Shown in pieces: positions 1 to 9,085 of a DNA stretch of 64,000 bases. Under the pieces are notes generated by a model. The model ran no database searches and had not been told where the DNA came from. It worked only from the letters and a program-made list of their open reading frames with translations. Made by a program: the position numbers and the translations under genes. Origin of the DNA: JAJECS01 sp965243625 (GTDB lineage: Bacteria > Chloroflexota > UBA11872); the NCBI GenBank assembly GCA_965243625.1, contig CBDEVI010000002.1, positions 2,790,001 through 2,854,000 of the forward strand. Direction: 5' to 3'. The stretch's first letter is position 1, and every line of letters starts with the position of its first letter.

Positions 1-917
1 TTGGGCCCACGGGCGTCGGCAAGACCGAGATCGCGCGCACCCTGGCCCGCCTCCTCAACGTGCCCTTCTGCATTACCGACGCCACCGCGCTCACCGAGGC
101 GGGCTACGTGGGCGAGGACGTGGAGAACATCCTCCTGCGGCTGATTCAGACCGCCGACTACGACATTGCGCGCGCGCAGACGGGCATCATCTACGTGGAC
201 GAGATCGACAAGGTCGCGCGCAAGGCAGACAACCCGTCGATCACGCGCGATGTCTCCGGCGAGGGCGTGCAGCAGGCTCTGCTCAAGATCATCGAAGGCG
301 CGGTGGTCAACGTGCCGCCGCAGGGCGGGCGCAAGCACCCCCACCAGGACTTCATTCAAATCGACACCCGCGACATCCTGTTCATTTGCGGCGGCGCCTT
401 CGAAGGCCTGGACCGCATCATCAGCCGCCGGCTGGGCCGCGGACCGCGGATCGGCTACGCGGACGGCGAAAACGCCGGCGAAACCGAGAACGTGGTGCAC
501 GAGGTGATCGCGGACGACCTGCTCAAATACGGGCTGATCCCGGAGTTCGTCGGCAGACTCCCCGTGGCCGCGGCGCTCGACGCGCTCGACAAGGAAGACC
601 TGGTGCGGATCCTCACCGAGCCCAAGACCTCGCTGGTGCGGCAATACCAGAAGCTGTTCTCGATGGACAAGGTCGAGCTGCAATTCACCGACCCGGCGCT
701 GGAGGCCATCGCCGAGCGCGCGTTGGAGAGCAAGACGGGCGCCCGCGGCCTCCGCACCACGCTGGAGGAGCTGCTGCTGGACACGATGTTCAGCCTGCCG
801 TCGGAGCGCAACGTGCGCACCGTCGTCGTAACGCCCGAGGCGGTCAACGACGACGCCGAGCTGATCCGCGTGACGCAGGCGCCCGAACCTGCCCGCGCCG
901 CCGAGGAAACGGCCTAG
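1..917 (+). CDS. clpX: ATP-dependent Clp protease ATP-binding subunit ClpX (5' truncated)
   Basis: AAA+ unfoldase that feeds substrates to ClpP in the cytoplasm. The open frame runs in from the left edge (in frame from base 3), so the N-terminal zinc-binding domain and true start lie outside; about 304 residues are visible. Seen: Walker A GPTGVGKT at bases 3-26, pore loop GYVGED just after base 100, Walker B (IIYVDEIDK) near 190-215, the ClpX-typical RDVSGEGVQQALLKI, and sensor-2 GARGLR near 740. The ClpP-docking loop, IGF in E. coli, appears here as IGY near 450-458. The tail is rich in Ala/Glu. No clpP is visible; it may lie upstream, outside the window. Confidence 0.97.
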   Translation, partial: GPTGVGKTEIARTLARLLNVPFCITDATALTEAGYVGEDVENILLRLIQTADYDIARAQTGIIYVDEIDKVARKADNPSITRDVSGEGVQQALLKIIEGAVVNVPPQGGRKHPHQDFIQIDTRDILFICGGAFEGLDRIISRRLGRGPRIGYADGENAGETENVVHEVIADDLLKYGLIPEFVGRLPVAAALDALDKEDLVRILTEPKTSLVRQYQKLFSMDKVELQFTDPALEAIAERALESKTGARGLRTTLEELLLDTMFSLPSERNVRTVVVTPEAVNDDAELIRVTQAPEPARAAEETA

Positions 918-953
918 CGGCAGCGCCCGACGGCCGGACGATCGCCCCCAAAT

Positions 954-1124
954 GTCATTCCGAGCGCAGCGAGGAATCTAAGCGGCCGGCGGGAATCTCA
1001 GGGCCCCTCGACTCCGAGGATTGAATTCACGACGTGCCCGGTGGCCCAGGCTGCGTGCAGCCTGGGAATACGCCCCGCGCGTTTGGGATTCCCCATGTAG
1101 GGGCGACGCATGCGTCGCCCCTGC
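954..1124. repeat. Intergenic repeat cluster: R4, R6 and R2 copies
   Basis: The 271-bp gap after clpX holds three dispersed elements. R4 (GTCATTCCGAGCG-type, ending GAGGAATCT) is at 954-979. An R6 palindrome, GGCCCAGGCTGCGTGCAGCC, starts at 1043. An R2 hairpin is at 1097-1124, with outer GTAGGGGC arm and a perfect palindromic centre GACGCATGCGTC. All recur elsewhere in the window, always between genes. No gene is seen here. Confidence 0.85.
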
Positions 1125-1188
1125 GGCACTCTCTGCCGCCGGTTCGGCACAATCGGCGCAACAGCCGCTTCCCCGACCGGAGACCAGC

Positions 1189-2070
1189 ATGCGTCGTTCC
1201 ACCCGCCTGCGCCGGCGACTCGACCGCGACGAGATCATCGTGCTGCCGGGCGCCTACGACGCCCTCTCGGCCACCCTGATCGAGCAGGCCGGGTTTGAGC
1301 AGTTCTTCACCACCGGGTTTGGTCTGGCCGCGAGCACCCTCGGCGTGCCCGATATCGGGCTGCTGACGCAGACGGAGATCATCGAGCGCGCCCGGCGCAT
1401 CGCCAGCGTCGTGGACATCCCGCTGGTGGCCGACATGGATACCGGCTACGGCAATCCGCTCAACGTCATCCGCACCGTGACCGAGTGCGTGCAGGGCGAC
1501 ATCGCCGGCGTGATCCTGGAAGACCAGGAGTGGCCCAAGCGCTGCGGGCACCTGGAAGGCAAGCGGGTCATTCCGCGCGAGGACCACGTGCAGAAGCTGC
1601 GCGCCGCCGTGCACGCCCGCGGCGATGACGATCTGGTCATCATCGCGCGCACCGACGCCCGGGCGGTCAACGACATGGACGACGCCATCGACCGCGGCCG
1701 CGCCTACCGCGCCGCCGGCGCCGACGTGGTGTTCATCGAGGCGCCGCGCTCGCGCGACGAGCTGCGCGCCATTCGCGACGCGTTCCCGCCCGAGGTGCCG
1801 CTCTTCGCCAACATGATCGAGGACGGCGCGACGCCGTTCCTGTCGGCACCCGAGCTGAAGGATCTCGGCTTTCGCATGGTGGTCTACCCGCTCTCCGGCC
1901 TGTTCGCCAGCGCCGCCGTGATGCGCGGCGTCTTCGACGCGCTGCACGCCACCGGCACCACGACCGGCGCGGGGCCGATGACGGGTCTCGAGGAGTTCAA
2001 GACGCTCATCGGGCTCGATAGATTCAACGCGCTCGAAGCCGAGTTCGCCTCGAACGGAGATTCGGGCTAA
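1189..2070 (+). CDS. Isocitrate lyase/PEP mutase family protein
   Basis: TIM-barrel enzyme of the isocitrate lyase / methylisocitrate lyase / PEP mutase superfamily, which makes or breaks C-C or C-P bonds of small 2-oxo or hydroxy acids with Mg2+. Seen: the family signature K-R-C-G-H at residues 117-121, the metal-binding ADMDTGYG segment near residue 82, ILEDQ, and IIARTDA. The ATG at 1189 gives 293 residues, the usual size of methylisocitrate lyase-like members; upstream codons in the frame run through repeat DNA and are unlikely to be translated. No methylcitrate-cycle genes are adjacent, so the substrate (2-methylisocitrate, oxaloacetate or other) is not assigned. It converges on the next gene with a 4-bp overlap of stops. 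Confidence 0.88.
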   Translation: MRRSTRLRRRLDRDEIIVLPGAYDALSATLIEQAGFEQFFTTGFGLAASTLGVPDIGLLTQTEIIERARRIASVVDIPLVADMDTGYGNPLNVIRTVTECVQGDIAGVILEDQEWPKRCGHLEGKRVIPREDHVQKLRAAVHARGDDDLVIIARTDARAVNDMDDAIDRGRAYRAAGADVVFIEAPRSRDELRAIRDAFPPEVPLFANMIEDGATPFLSAPELKDLGFRMVVYPLSGLFASAAVMRGVFDALHATGTTTGAGPMTGLEEFKTLIGLDRFNALEAEFASNGDSG

Positions 2071-2840
2071 GCGTCGCCCAAGGCCGCGATCAGGTCGTCC
2101 GTGAGGGCGGTGTAGAACCAGCGTTCGAGGTCGAGAATGACGGCACGCGTCAGGCTCAGGCTGCCAATCGTCGCCCGCGTCTCGATAGCGCTGGTGGCGT
2201 CGCGCAGCAGGATCGGCGCATAGCCGCGGTCGCGCATGGCGTGCAGGCCATAGTCGCGGAAACGGATGCAGATGTTGGTGGCGAAGCCCGCGTAGATCAG
2301 GTGCACCAGGCCGCGCGCCTTGCACGCCGCGTGCAGCTCCGCGCCGGTCGCCACCACCACGTCTCCCGGCGTCGGCGGGATCGACGGGTCGATGCCGTGA
2401 ATGGGGAACCAGTCGGGAATGGGCCCGTCGTAGTTCTCGGGAAGCTCGCCGGGGCGCTTGCGCAGCGAGCCATAGCGACCCGTCGTGTCGCGGTACTCCT
2501 GGGGCGGCCAATCGTCGACGTCCGGCGCCGGCGGCGCGGTCTCGCGGATGTCGTGCCGCAAGTCTTCGAAGTCGGGCGCGACCCGCGGCGACGGGGCATA
2601 GATCACCGTCGCGCCGGCGGCGCGCGCCGCGTCCAGCATGGGACGAATGCGGGTGCGGCAGATTTCGCCCGTGCGTTCCAGGTGCGACGGCATCGGATGC
2701 CCCGCCCACGTGTCCACGAGCACGATGGCGACTTCCGCGACGTCCAGGTCGACGGTCGCGGCGGCATGCGTGATGTTGGCCTCGAAGTTGTCGTCGGGGC
2801 CAGCGCTCTCCATCACGTGATAGCGCACGGGAAGCTGCAT
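2067..2840 (-). CDS. Isochorismatase-family cysteine hydrolase
   Basis: Alpha/beta hydrolase of the isochorismatase/nicotinamidase superfamily, which cleaves amides, ureas or enol ethers with a Cys-Asp-Lys triad. Seen: the catalytic Asp in IVLVDTW (residue 43) and the nucleophile in GFATNIC (Cys near residue 190), both in the expected order and spacing for a 257-residue protein. A roughly 50-residue insert rich in Pro/Asp (residues ~95-150) sits between them. The catalytic Lys cannot be placed with certainty. Substrate unknown. Its stop overlaps that of the convergent isocitrate lyase-like gene. Confidence 0.85.
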   Translation of the reverse strand: MQLPVRYHVMESAGPDDNFEANITHAAATVDLDVAEVAIVLVDTWAGHPMPSHLERTGEICRTRIRPMLDAARAAGATVIYAPSPRVAPDFEDLRHDIRETAPPAPDVDDWPPQEYRDTTGRYGSLRKRPGELPENYDGPIPDWFPIHGIDPSIPPTPGDVVVATGAELHAACKARGLVHLIYAGFATNICIRFRDYGLHAMRDRGYAPILLRDATSAIETRATIGSLSLTRAVILDLERWFYTALTDDLIAALGDA

Positions 2841-3054
2841 GGGCCCGTCCCTCCGACCCGACCTCCGTCAGATGCTCCGCAGCATACGCCCAATCGCGGA
2901 TCGCCTCGCGACCTGCGCGTGCCCGGCGCAGTGACGGAGGGCGTGGACGCCGGGCAATGGCGTTGCGACCCGCCGCCGCGGTCGGGGAGGCCGCCCGCCC
3001 ATTACCATGCCCCCAGTCTCGTGCTCCACTGGCACCTTGGCGGGAGATCCGAAA

Positions 3055-3618
3055 ATGAGCGCCCGGAATCCACACGGCACAGAGCGACGCGGGATATTCC
3101 GTAGCGGCCGGCTGATCTTCGCCCTGGTCGCGCTGCTGCTCCTTGCGCTGGCTGCCTGCGACGGCCAGTCGGTCGACGAGGCGGACCTCGGTGTCACCGT
3201 GGTCGCCGCGATGGCCGGGCCGGACGGCGTCTCCATGGGAACCGTCGCGCTGACGCAGGGGCCGAACGGCATGTTGGTCTCAGCCGACCTGACCGGCTTG
3301 ACCGAGGGCTGGCACGGCTTCCACATCCACGAGACCGGCAGTTGCGCGCCAGACTTCTCGGCGGCGGGCGGCCACCTGAATCCCGACGACAAGGGGCACG
3401 GATTTCTCCACGGCCCCAACCATCCTGGTGACATGCCCAACATCTATGCGGGGGCCGACGGAACCGCGCGCGCCAACGTCTTCAACACCCAAGCGTCGCT
3501 GAAGTCCATCTTGGACGACGACGGTTCGGCCATCATCGTGCACGCCAAGCCGGACAGCTATGGCGAAGACCCAGGCGCCGGCGACCGCGTCGCCTGCGGC
3601 GTTATCGACCGCAGCTAG
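3055..3618 (+). CDS. sodC: Cu/Zn superoxide dismutase lipoprotein
   Basis: Dismutates extracytoplasmic superoxide. Start chosen at ATG 3055 with a GGGAG Shine-Dalgarno 9 bases upstream rather than an earlier ATG. The 187-residue product has a basic N-terminus, a hydrophobic stretch and a lipobox LALAAC with Cys35, so it should be anchored to the outer face of the membrane. Copper/zinc ligands are visible as HGFHIHETG (His87, His90, His92), GGHLNPD (His107), His115 and a downstream IIVHAK; the family disulfide partner lies in DRVACGVI near the end. Monocistronic; the 97-bp gap to the next operon contains nothing obvious. Confidence 0.94.
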   Translation: MSARNPHGTERRGIFRSGRLIFALVALLLLALAACDGQSVDEADLGVTVVAAMAGPDGVSMGTVALTQGPNGMLVSADLTGLTEGWHGFHIHETGSCAPDFSAAGGHLNPDDKGHGFLHGPNHPGDMPNIYAGADGTARANVFNTQASLKSILDDDGSAIIVHAKPDSYGEDPGAGDRVACGVIDRS

Positions 3619-3717
3619 TACCCTGAGTCCGGCCTTCGCCGGGAGTCCTGGCGGCTGTCGGCGTGCACCCGGCGGCGCGGCGTTCGTTTTATGTTCGGCG
3701 TGATACCGTAACGCGTG

Positions 3718-4989
3718 ATGCAGGTTCGTTTCGTCCACTTCGCCGACGTGCACTTGGGCTTCCGGCAATACGGCCTGGCCGAGCGCGCTGCCGACTTCGC
3801 GAGCGCCTTCGGCGACGCCATCACCTACTGTCGTCAGGTGCGGCCGGACTTCGTGATCCTGGCCGGCGACCTGTTCGACTCCAAGTCCATCGATCCGCGC
3901 ACCTATGCCGACGCCGACGCCGGACTGGCCCTGCTGGCGCACGACGGCATCCCCGTGGTCGCCGTGGAGGGCAATCACGAGCGCTGGTTCCGCCGCGGCG
4001 AGCGGTCGTGGCTCTGGCAGCTCAGCCGCAGCAATCGGCTTCGCTTGCTGCAACAGATCGACCCCGAGCGCGAAGGGCTGGAGTGGCGGCCCTGGACCGC
4101 CGCGCGCGGCCACGGCGCATATACCGACATTGGGCCGGTGCGCATTTTCGGCGTGGAGTACTTGGGCGCACGACTGGCTGCTCATCTGCCGGATGTGATC
4201 GACGCAGCGCAGGCGGCGCCCGCGGACGGCGTGCGGTTTCGCATCGGCGTGCTGCACACGGGCGTGGACGAAGAGTCGCCCGGGGGACAGGGAGGCGCGA
4301 GCGCCGCCGACGTGCTGCAGCTGCGCGGCGTCGCCGACTACCTGGCCCTGGGGCACATCCACTACCGCTACGAGTTTCCTCCAGATGATCCGTGGATCTT
4401 CAATCCCGGCGCCTTTGATGCCCACAACGTCACGGAGCGCGTCGCGGGTGAGCGCGGGCTATACGACGTCACGGTGGAACTCGGAGATCAGCCGCGAATC
4501 GGAGTTCAATTCCGGAGCGACGTAGTCGAGCGCCGGCCGTTCGTGCGTCTCGCCATCGACGTCACCGGCGCCGAGAGCTTTGCGGCGCTGCGGGAGAAGG
4601 TCGCCGATGCACTCGACCCGCCGTCAGCGGTCTCGGGACCTCGTCCGATGGTCGAAATCGTGCTGCGCGGCGAGCTGGGGTTTGAGCGGGCCGCGCTGGA
4701 TCAGCCGGCTCTGCTCAAGCCGATCCAAGAACGCTACGAGCCGCTGCATGCGCGGGTGACACTGGACTTGGATCGGATCGTGGGCGCTGGCGTGCGCGCC
4801 GGCAGCGGATCCAGAGAGCAGATCGAGCGCGATGTCGTGCGCGACTTGCTTGCCCAGGAGCCGGCTCTGGCCGCCGAATCCGAGTCGCTGGCCGAGCGCA
4901 CGCTCGAGCTCAAGCGCTCGGTCCTCGAAGGCCAAGATCAAGAATCTATGGTGTGGATCGTCGAAAGCACGTTGCCGGCACCATGCTGA
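3718..4989 (+). CDS. sbcD: DNA repair exonuclease SbcD/Mre11 family
   Basis: Metallophosphoesterase nuclease subunit that works with Rad50/SbcC on DNA ends. Seen: the phosphoesterase motifs FADVHLG (Asp10, His12), LAGDLFDS, VEGNHERW and LGHIHYRY in order within the first 225 residues, then a capping domain and an acidic, helical C-terminus likely to contact the Rad50 coiled coil. 423 residues from ATG 3718 (a GTG lies one codon earlier). First gene of a five-gene operon: its stop overlaps the sbcC start by 7 bp. The name is by family; the operon resembles archaeal Mre11-Rad50-NurA-HerA more than the E. coli sbcDC pair. Confidence 0.93.
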   Translation: MQVRFVHFADVHLGFRQYGLAERAADFASAFGDAITYCRQVRPDFVILAGDLFDSKSIDPRTYADADAGLALLAHDGIPVVAVEGNHERWFRRGERSWLWQLSRSNRLRLLQQIDPEREGLEWRPWTAARGHGAYTDIGPVRIFGVEYLGARLAAHLPDVIDAAQAAPADGVRFRIGVLHTGVDEESPGGQGGASAADVLQLRGVADYLALGHIHYRYEFPPDDPWIFNPGAFDAHNVTERVAGERGLYDVTVELGDQPRIGVQFRSDVVERRPFVRLAIDVTGAESFAALREKVADALDPPSAVSGPRPMVEIVLRGELGFERAALDQPALLKPIQERYEPLHARVTLDLDRIVGAGVRAGSGSREQIERDVVRDLLAQEPALAAESESLAERTLELKRSVLEGQDQESMVWIVESTLPAPC

Positions 4990-7916
4990 TTGACCGCGTC
5001 CGGCTCACTGAATTCAAGAGCTTCGCTTGGGCCGACATCGAAATGTCGCCAGGCCTCACCGCCATCGTGGGCGACAACGGCGCGGGCAAGACAACGATTT
5101 TGCAGGCTATTGGCCTAGCGGTGTTCGATTTCCGGCCGCGTCCCATTGCGAGCGCAATGCGCCACGGCGCGCTGGACAGTTCGGTTGCCGTCGAGTTCAC
5201 CTCGGGGCTGGACGGCCGGCGCTACTGCGTGACGCGTAAGCTGCACCGCACCCGCGCCCGCGGTACTGGGGCGCTGTCGCCCCAGGCGTCGATGGACTCG
5301 GAAGTCGTCGATGTCGAGCAAGGCAGCGTCTTCGCGGAAAAAGCCGACGACGTCGAGGCCTTCCTGGCGCAGCACCTGGGCGTGGCGGGATTCACCGGAC
5401 CCGACGAGGTGTTCGATCGCGTCGTCGGCGTGCCGCAGGGCCGGCTCACCGCGGACTTCCTGGATACCCCGAGCCTGCGCCGCGAGCGCTTCGACCCCAT
5501 CCTGCGCGTCGACGAGTTCAAGCGCGCGGTGGATGACCTTCGTCCGCTGCTGAACCACTTCGACAAGCAGCGCGTGGCGCACGAATCGACGGCCAAGGAG
5601 CTTGCGCGCCGGTTGGAAGCCCAGCCCGCCGCTGAAGCCGCGCTGACTGAAGCCCGGCGCGAGGCCCAAGAGATCGCGCAGGACCGCATCGCGGCTGAAG
5701 CCAGGCTGGGTCAGGCAGAGGCCGCCGCGCAGCGACATGACGCGGATGCGGAAGCGGCCAAGGCCGCCCTCACGGCGGCCAAGCTCGTCGACTCGCAACT
5801 GCTGACGCTTCAGCAGGCCGCGCGCGACGCCGAGAGCCAGGTGGCCGAGGCACGGCGCGCGGTGGACGAAGTCGACGCGTCCCGCGCCGACCATGAGGCA
5901 TATGCCGCGGCGCAGGACGAGCTCAAGAAGCTGGGAGACGTGGGCGGCGAGCGCGATGTCCTGCGTGAGCAGCTCTCGTCGCTGCAGGCGGACGAAACCC
6001 ACGCCACCGTTGCCAGGGACCAGGCCCAGCAATTGCTGGCGGAGGCCAAGGCGGCCGCAGAGGGGCTCGGGAAGCTTGCCGACGCGGCGGCCGCGGAGAC
6101 AGAAGCCGCGGCGACCGTACAAGCGTTGAACGGCCGCCTCGCGGTGGCCGGCGCGACGGCGGAGAGCGCCGACCGCGCGCAGGCGCAGGCTACGGAAGCG
6201 CGGCGGGAATTCGAGGAGGGGATCAAGCGCTTGGCCGCAGACGGCAAGACAGCGGAAGCGCAGGTCCGGCGACTCGAAGCCGAGTGGGAAGAGGCGTCCG
6301 GGTTGCAGCCGCTCGTCGATCAGCTCGCCACGAGGCATGAGGCCTTGCAGGAGGTGCGAGCCCAACGCGCCAGCGTGACGGCGGTCATGGCGGCCGACGA
6401 CGAGGCGGCGGCGCTGCTGGGGCAAACGCAAGTCTGTCCCTTCTTCGACGCCGAATGCCGCAACCTGGCAGAGGTTCCGGACGTCGCGCTGGTATTCGAG
6501 CAGCGCGCCTCGAGCCACCAGCGCCACCTCGAGCAGCTGTCGAACGGTGAGGCCGCCGCGCAGACGGCGTTGCGCGAAGCGGAGGACGCCCAGCGGCGCA
6601 TGGGCGATTTGCCGGCGCGCCACGATGCCCTGGAAGCCGCAAAGCGCGAGCACCTCGCGGCGCAGGCGGTGCTGGAGGCCCTGGGCCCGGTGTCGACGGC
6701 GGCCCACGGGGAGGACGCGAAGGCGCTCGCCGCGGCCACCGACGCAGCCGAGGCCGAGTTGCCGACCGAGGCGCGGCCCGATTACCTGATCGGCGCCGCC
6801 CGGCGCTTGGTCGGCGCGCTCGAGTCGCTGGCGGAAACGCGGCAAGCCGCCGACGAAATGGCGCGGCTGACCGGCCGACTGGCGGGGGCGGAGCAAGCCC
6901 TCCAGCCCCATGTCGGCGCTCAGGGCAGGCTGGCGCAGGCCCAGGCGCTGGCCGGCGAGCAGGACGCTCGAGCGCAGGCCGCGCGGCAAGCGGACGCCGA
7001 GGCCCAGCAAGCCGCTGCCGCGAGGGCCGCCGCCGCCGGCGCCCTGCGCGACCTCGAGCCGCGCCTCGCGGAGGTCCAGGCTGCCCAGCGGAAGCTGGAC
7101 GAGTCTCGCGCCGGCCACGAACGCTATCTCCAGCACGAGCGCCTAGCGGGCGAGACCGAGCGGCGCGCCAAGCGACTCCGGCAAGTCCAGGCGCAGGTCC
7201 GCGACGCTGTGACCAGCGCGGCGGACGCCTGGGGCGTGGCGGCCAGGCTGGGCGCCGTGGCCGATCCCGCGGCGCGAGAAGCGGCGCGCGAAGCTCACAA
7301 GGCGGCCATCGAATACGTGGCGGACCTCAAGCGCCAATCCAAGACTCTCGCCGATCGGATAGCGGAGCGCCAAGAGATACTGGATGAACTCGGTGAGGTC
7401 GCGCGCCGCCTGGATGCCGAAAACCGTGCGGTCGCCCGAGCCAAGGCCCTGCGCGAACGCACGGAGCTTATGCGCGGCGTGCTGCGGACTGCCGGCCCTT
7501 TGGTCACCGAGGCGTTGCTGGCCGACGTGAGCGAGGCGGCGGACGAGATCTTCGGCGAGGTGCTCGGCGATCGCGCCGGACGCCTTCGCTGGACCCCCGA
7601 CTACGACATCGTCCTCGAACGCGGCGGGCACACTCGCAGCTTCACCCAGCTCTCCGGGGGTGAGCAGATGACCGCCGCGCTGGCGGTGCGGCTGGCGCTG
7701 CTGCGCGAACTGCTCCACATTGACGTCGCCTTTTTCGACGAGCCGACGCAGAATCTCGACGACACCCGCCGCACCAACCTCGCCGAGCAGATCCTCCGCG
7801 TGCGCGGCTTCAAGCAGCTCGTGGTCATCACGCACGACGACAGCTTCGAGCGGATGCTCGACCACGTGATTCACGTGCGCAAGGTCAACGGCGAAAGCCG
7901 GGTCGACGTCGCATGA
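4983..7916 (+). CDS. sbcC: SMC-like ATPase SbcC/Rad50 family
   Basis: Rad50-type ATPase that clamps DNA ends and controls the Mre11-like nuclease. Start ATG 4983 gives MLIDRVRLTEFKSF, the standard SbcC opening. Walker A GDNGAGKTT is at residues 30-38, signature LSGGEQ near 890-895, Walker B VAFFDEP near 915-921, with a very long Ala/Glu/Arg-rich coiled coil between. At the coil midpoint, where Rad50 normally has a CXXC zinc hook, the sequence is C-P-F-F-D-A-E-C (Cys485 and Cys492), a C-X6-C spacing. 977 residues, close to E. coli SbcC. It overlaps nurA by 4 bp (ATGA). Confidence 0.93.
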   Translation: MLIDRVRLTEFKSFAWADIEMSPGLTAIVGDNGAGKTTILQAIGLAVFDFRPRPIASAMRHGALDSSVAVEFTSGLDGRRYCVTRKLHRTRARGTGALSPQASMDSEVVDVEQGSVFAEKADDVEAFLAQHLGVAGFTGPDEVFDRVVGVPQGRLTADFLDTPSLRRERFDPILRVDEFKRAVDDLRPLLNHFDKQRVAHESTAKELARRLEAQPAAEAALTEARREAQEIAQDRIAAEARLGQAEAAAQRHDADAEAAKAALTAAKLVDSQLLTLQQAARDAESQVAEARRAVDEVDASRADHEAYAAAQDELKKLGDVGGERDVLREQLSSLQADETHATVARDQAQQLLAEAKAAAEGLGKLADAAAAETEAAATVQALNGRLAVAGATAESADRAQAQATEARREFEEGIKRLAADGKTAEAQVRRLEAEWEEASGLQPLVDQLATRHEALQEVRAQRASVTAVMAADDEAAALLGQTQVCPFFDAECRNLAEVPDVALVFEQRASSHQRHLEQLSNGEAAAQTALREAEDAQRRMGDLPARHDALEAAKREHLAAQAVLEALGPVSTAAHGEDAKALAAATDAAEAELPTEARPDYLIGAARRLVGALESLAETRQAADEMARLTGRLAGAEQALQPHVGAQGRLAQAQALAGEQDARAQAARQADAEAQQAAAARAAAAGALRDLEPRLAEVQAAQRKLDESRAGHERYLQHERLAGETERRAKRLRQVQAQVRDAVTSAADAWGVAARLGAVADPAAREAAREAHKAAIEYVADLKRQSKTLADRIAERQEILDELGEVARRLDAENRAVARAKALRERTELMRGVLRTAGPLVTEALLADVSEAADEIFGEVLGDRAGRLRWTPDYDIVLERGGHTRSFTQLSGGEQMTAALAVRLALLRELLHIDVAFFDEPTQNLDDTRRTNLAEQILRVRGFKQLVVITHDDSFERMLDHVIHVRKVNGESRVDVA

Positions 7917-9085
7917 CGCTGTCGCGAACCAGGGTGATCGAGGCGCTGGAGAGCCGGCGCGACGACTTCCTCACGCTCGACCAGGCGTTCGCGCACGAGC
8001 TTGGCGGTCTGCGCCATGGCGCAGGAGTCGTGCGCGGCCTCAAGGCCCAGGCGCTCCGCGATGCGCTCGGGGGCGTTGACGAGGCCGAGGGCGCCTATCC
8101 CACCCACGAATGGGACACGACGCCGGACGGCTCGTGGTGGCGGCCATTCACCGCCAACGCCGGCGACACCCATGAATCCTGGCGCGCCTGGGCCATGCGC
8201 ACGCTCACGGGCGTCACCACCTGCGCCGTGGACGGGAGCCAGATCTACCCATCCTCAGAGTGGTCGATCGACGTGGGCGCCGTGCAGATCGGTCGCTTTG
8301 TCAACGGTCACGCCAAGGACGCCTACTCCAAGGACCTGCACTTCGAGGCCATCCCGGCCACGGACCTCTATGGCGCCGACAACCAGGAGAGCCATCCGCG
8401 CGAGCTTGTGGACCTGCGGCGGTTCGAGGCCGAGTGCGCGGCCCTGACCGAGTGGATCGAAGACTCGGGTGCGGGGTCGGAGCGGGTGGCGATATTCGAC
8501 GGCAGTCTGATCGCCTCGTTCGTCAGAAACCCCGACCTGCGCCGGCGATACGTGGCGGCGGTGGTGCGCTTGCTGGAAGCCTCCGAAACGCATGCGGTGC
8601 CGGTGGTGGGCTATATCGACGCCAGCCGCGCGCGGGACCTGGGCGTCATGGTGGCGGCGGCGCGCAACATCGAGCCGCCGCGCCGCGTCACCGACGGCGT
8701 CTGGCTGCCGCAGGCCCCGTGGGGCGCCCGCACGCCGGCGTTCATCAGCGCGCGCGGCACGGGGCTGGAAGGCTACGGCGAGCACGAGCGCTCGGTCGCT
8801 TTTCTCTATCTGCGCGCCTCGTCCCGCCGCCGCCCGGCGCGGCTCGAATTCCCCCGCTGGGTGGTCGAGGCCGGCCGCACCGAATGGATGGCGGACGTCG
8901 TGCGCGCCGAGATCGTCGCCCAGGCCGACGGCTACCCCTACGCCGCCGAGACGGCCGACGCGCTGGCGGTGCTGACCCAGGCCGACCGCGACCGGTTCCA
9001 CGCGCTGTTCCAGGAGTTCGCCGACCGTAACGGCCTGGACGCCTATCTGTCCGGGAAATCGGCGAGCAAGCGGCGGCGCCGATGA
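7913..9085 (+). CDS. nurA: NurA-domain 5'-3' nuclease
   Basis: NurA is an RNase H-fold, Mn2+-dependent nuclease that pairs with HerA to resect DNA ends. Seen: the N-terminal catalytic motif in CAVDGSQ (Asp107), a second acidic motif in AIFDGSL (Asp196), VGYIDASRARDLG, and a C-terminal segment rich in aromatic and acidic residues typical of NurA. 390 residues. The start overlaps the sbcC stop (ATGA) and its stop overlaps the next start by 4 bp, so translation is probably coupled. Position between Rad50 and HerA strongly supports the assignment. Confidence 0.88.
   Translation: MTLSRTRVIEALESRRDDFLTLDQAFAHELGGLRHGAGVVRGLKAQALRDALGGVDEAEGAYPTHEWDTTPDGSWWRPFTANAGDTHESWRAWAMRTLTGVTTCAVDGSQIYPSSEWSIDVGAVQIGRFVNGHAKDAYSKDLHFEAIPATDLYGADNQESHPRELVDLRRFEAECAALTEWIEDSGAGSERVAIFDGSLIASFVRNPDLRRRYVAAVVRLLEASETHAVPVVGYIDASRARDLGVMVAAARNIEPPRRVTDGVWLPQAPWGARTPAFISARGTGLEGYGEHERSVAFLYLRASSRRRPARLEFPRWVVEAGRTEWMADVVRAEIVAQADGYPYAAETADALAVLTQADRDRFHALFQEFADRNGLDAYLSGKSASKRRRR

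Noticed and set aside
1027..3075. 682-codon minus-strand open frame
   Set aside because: It runs across a real plus-strand gene, repeats and a second real gene in another frame; composition is Arg/Ala shadow.
5115..7136. 673-codon open frame opposite sbcC
   Set aside because: It mirrors the high-GC coding strand of sbcC, has no recognisable domain and no ribosome site; a shadow frame.
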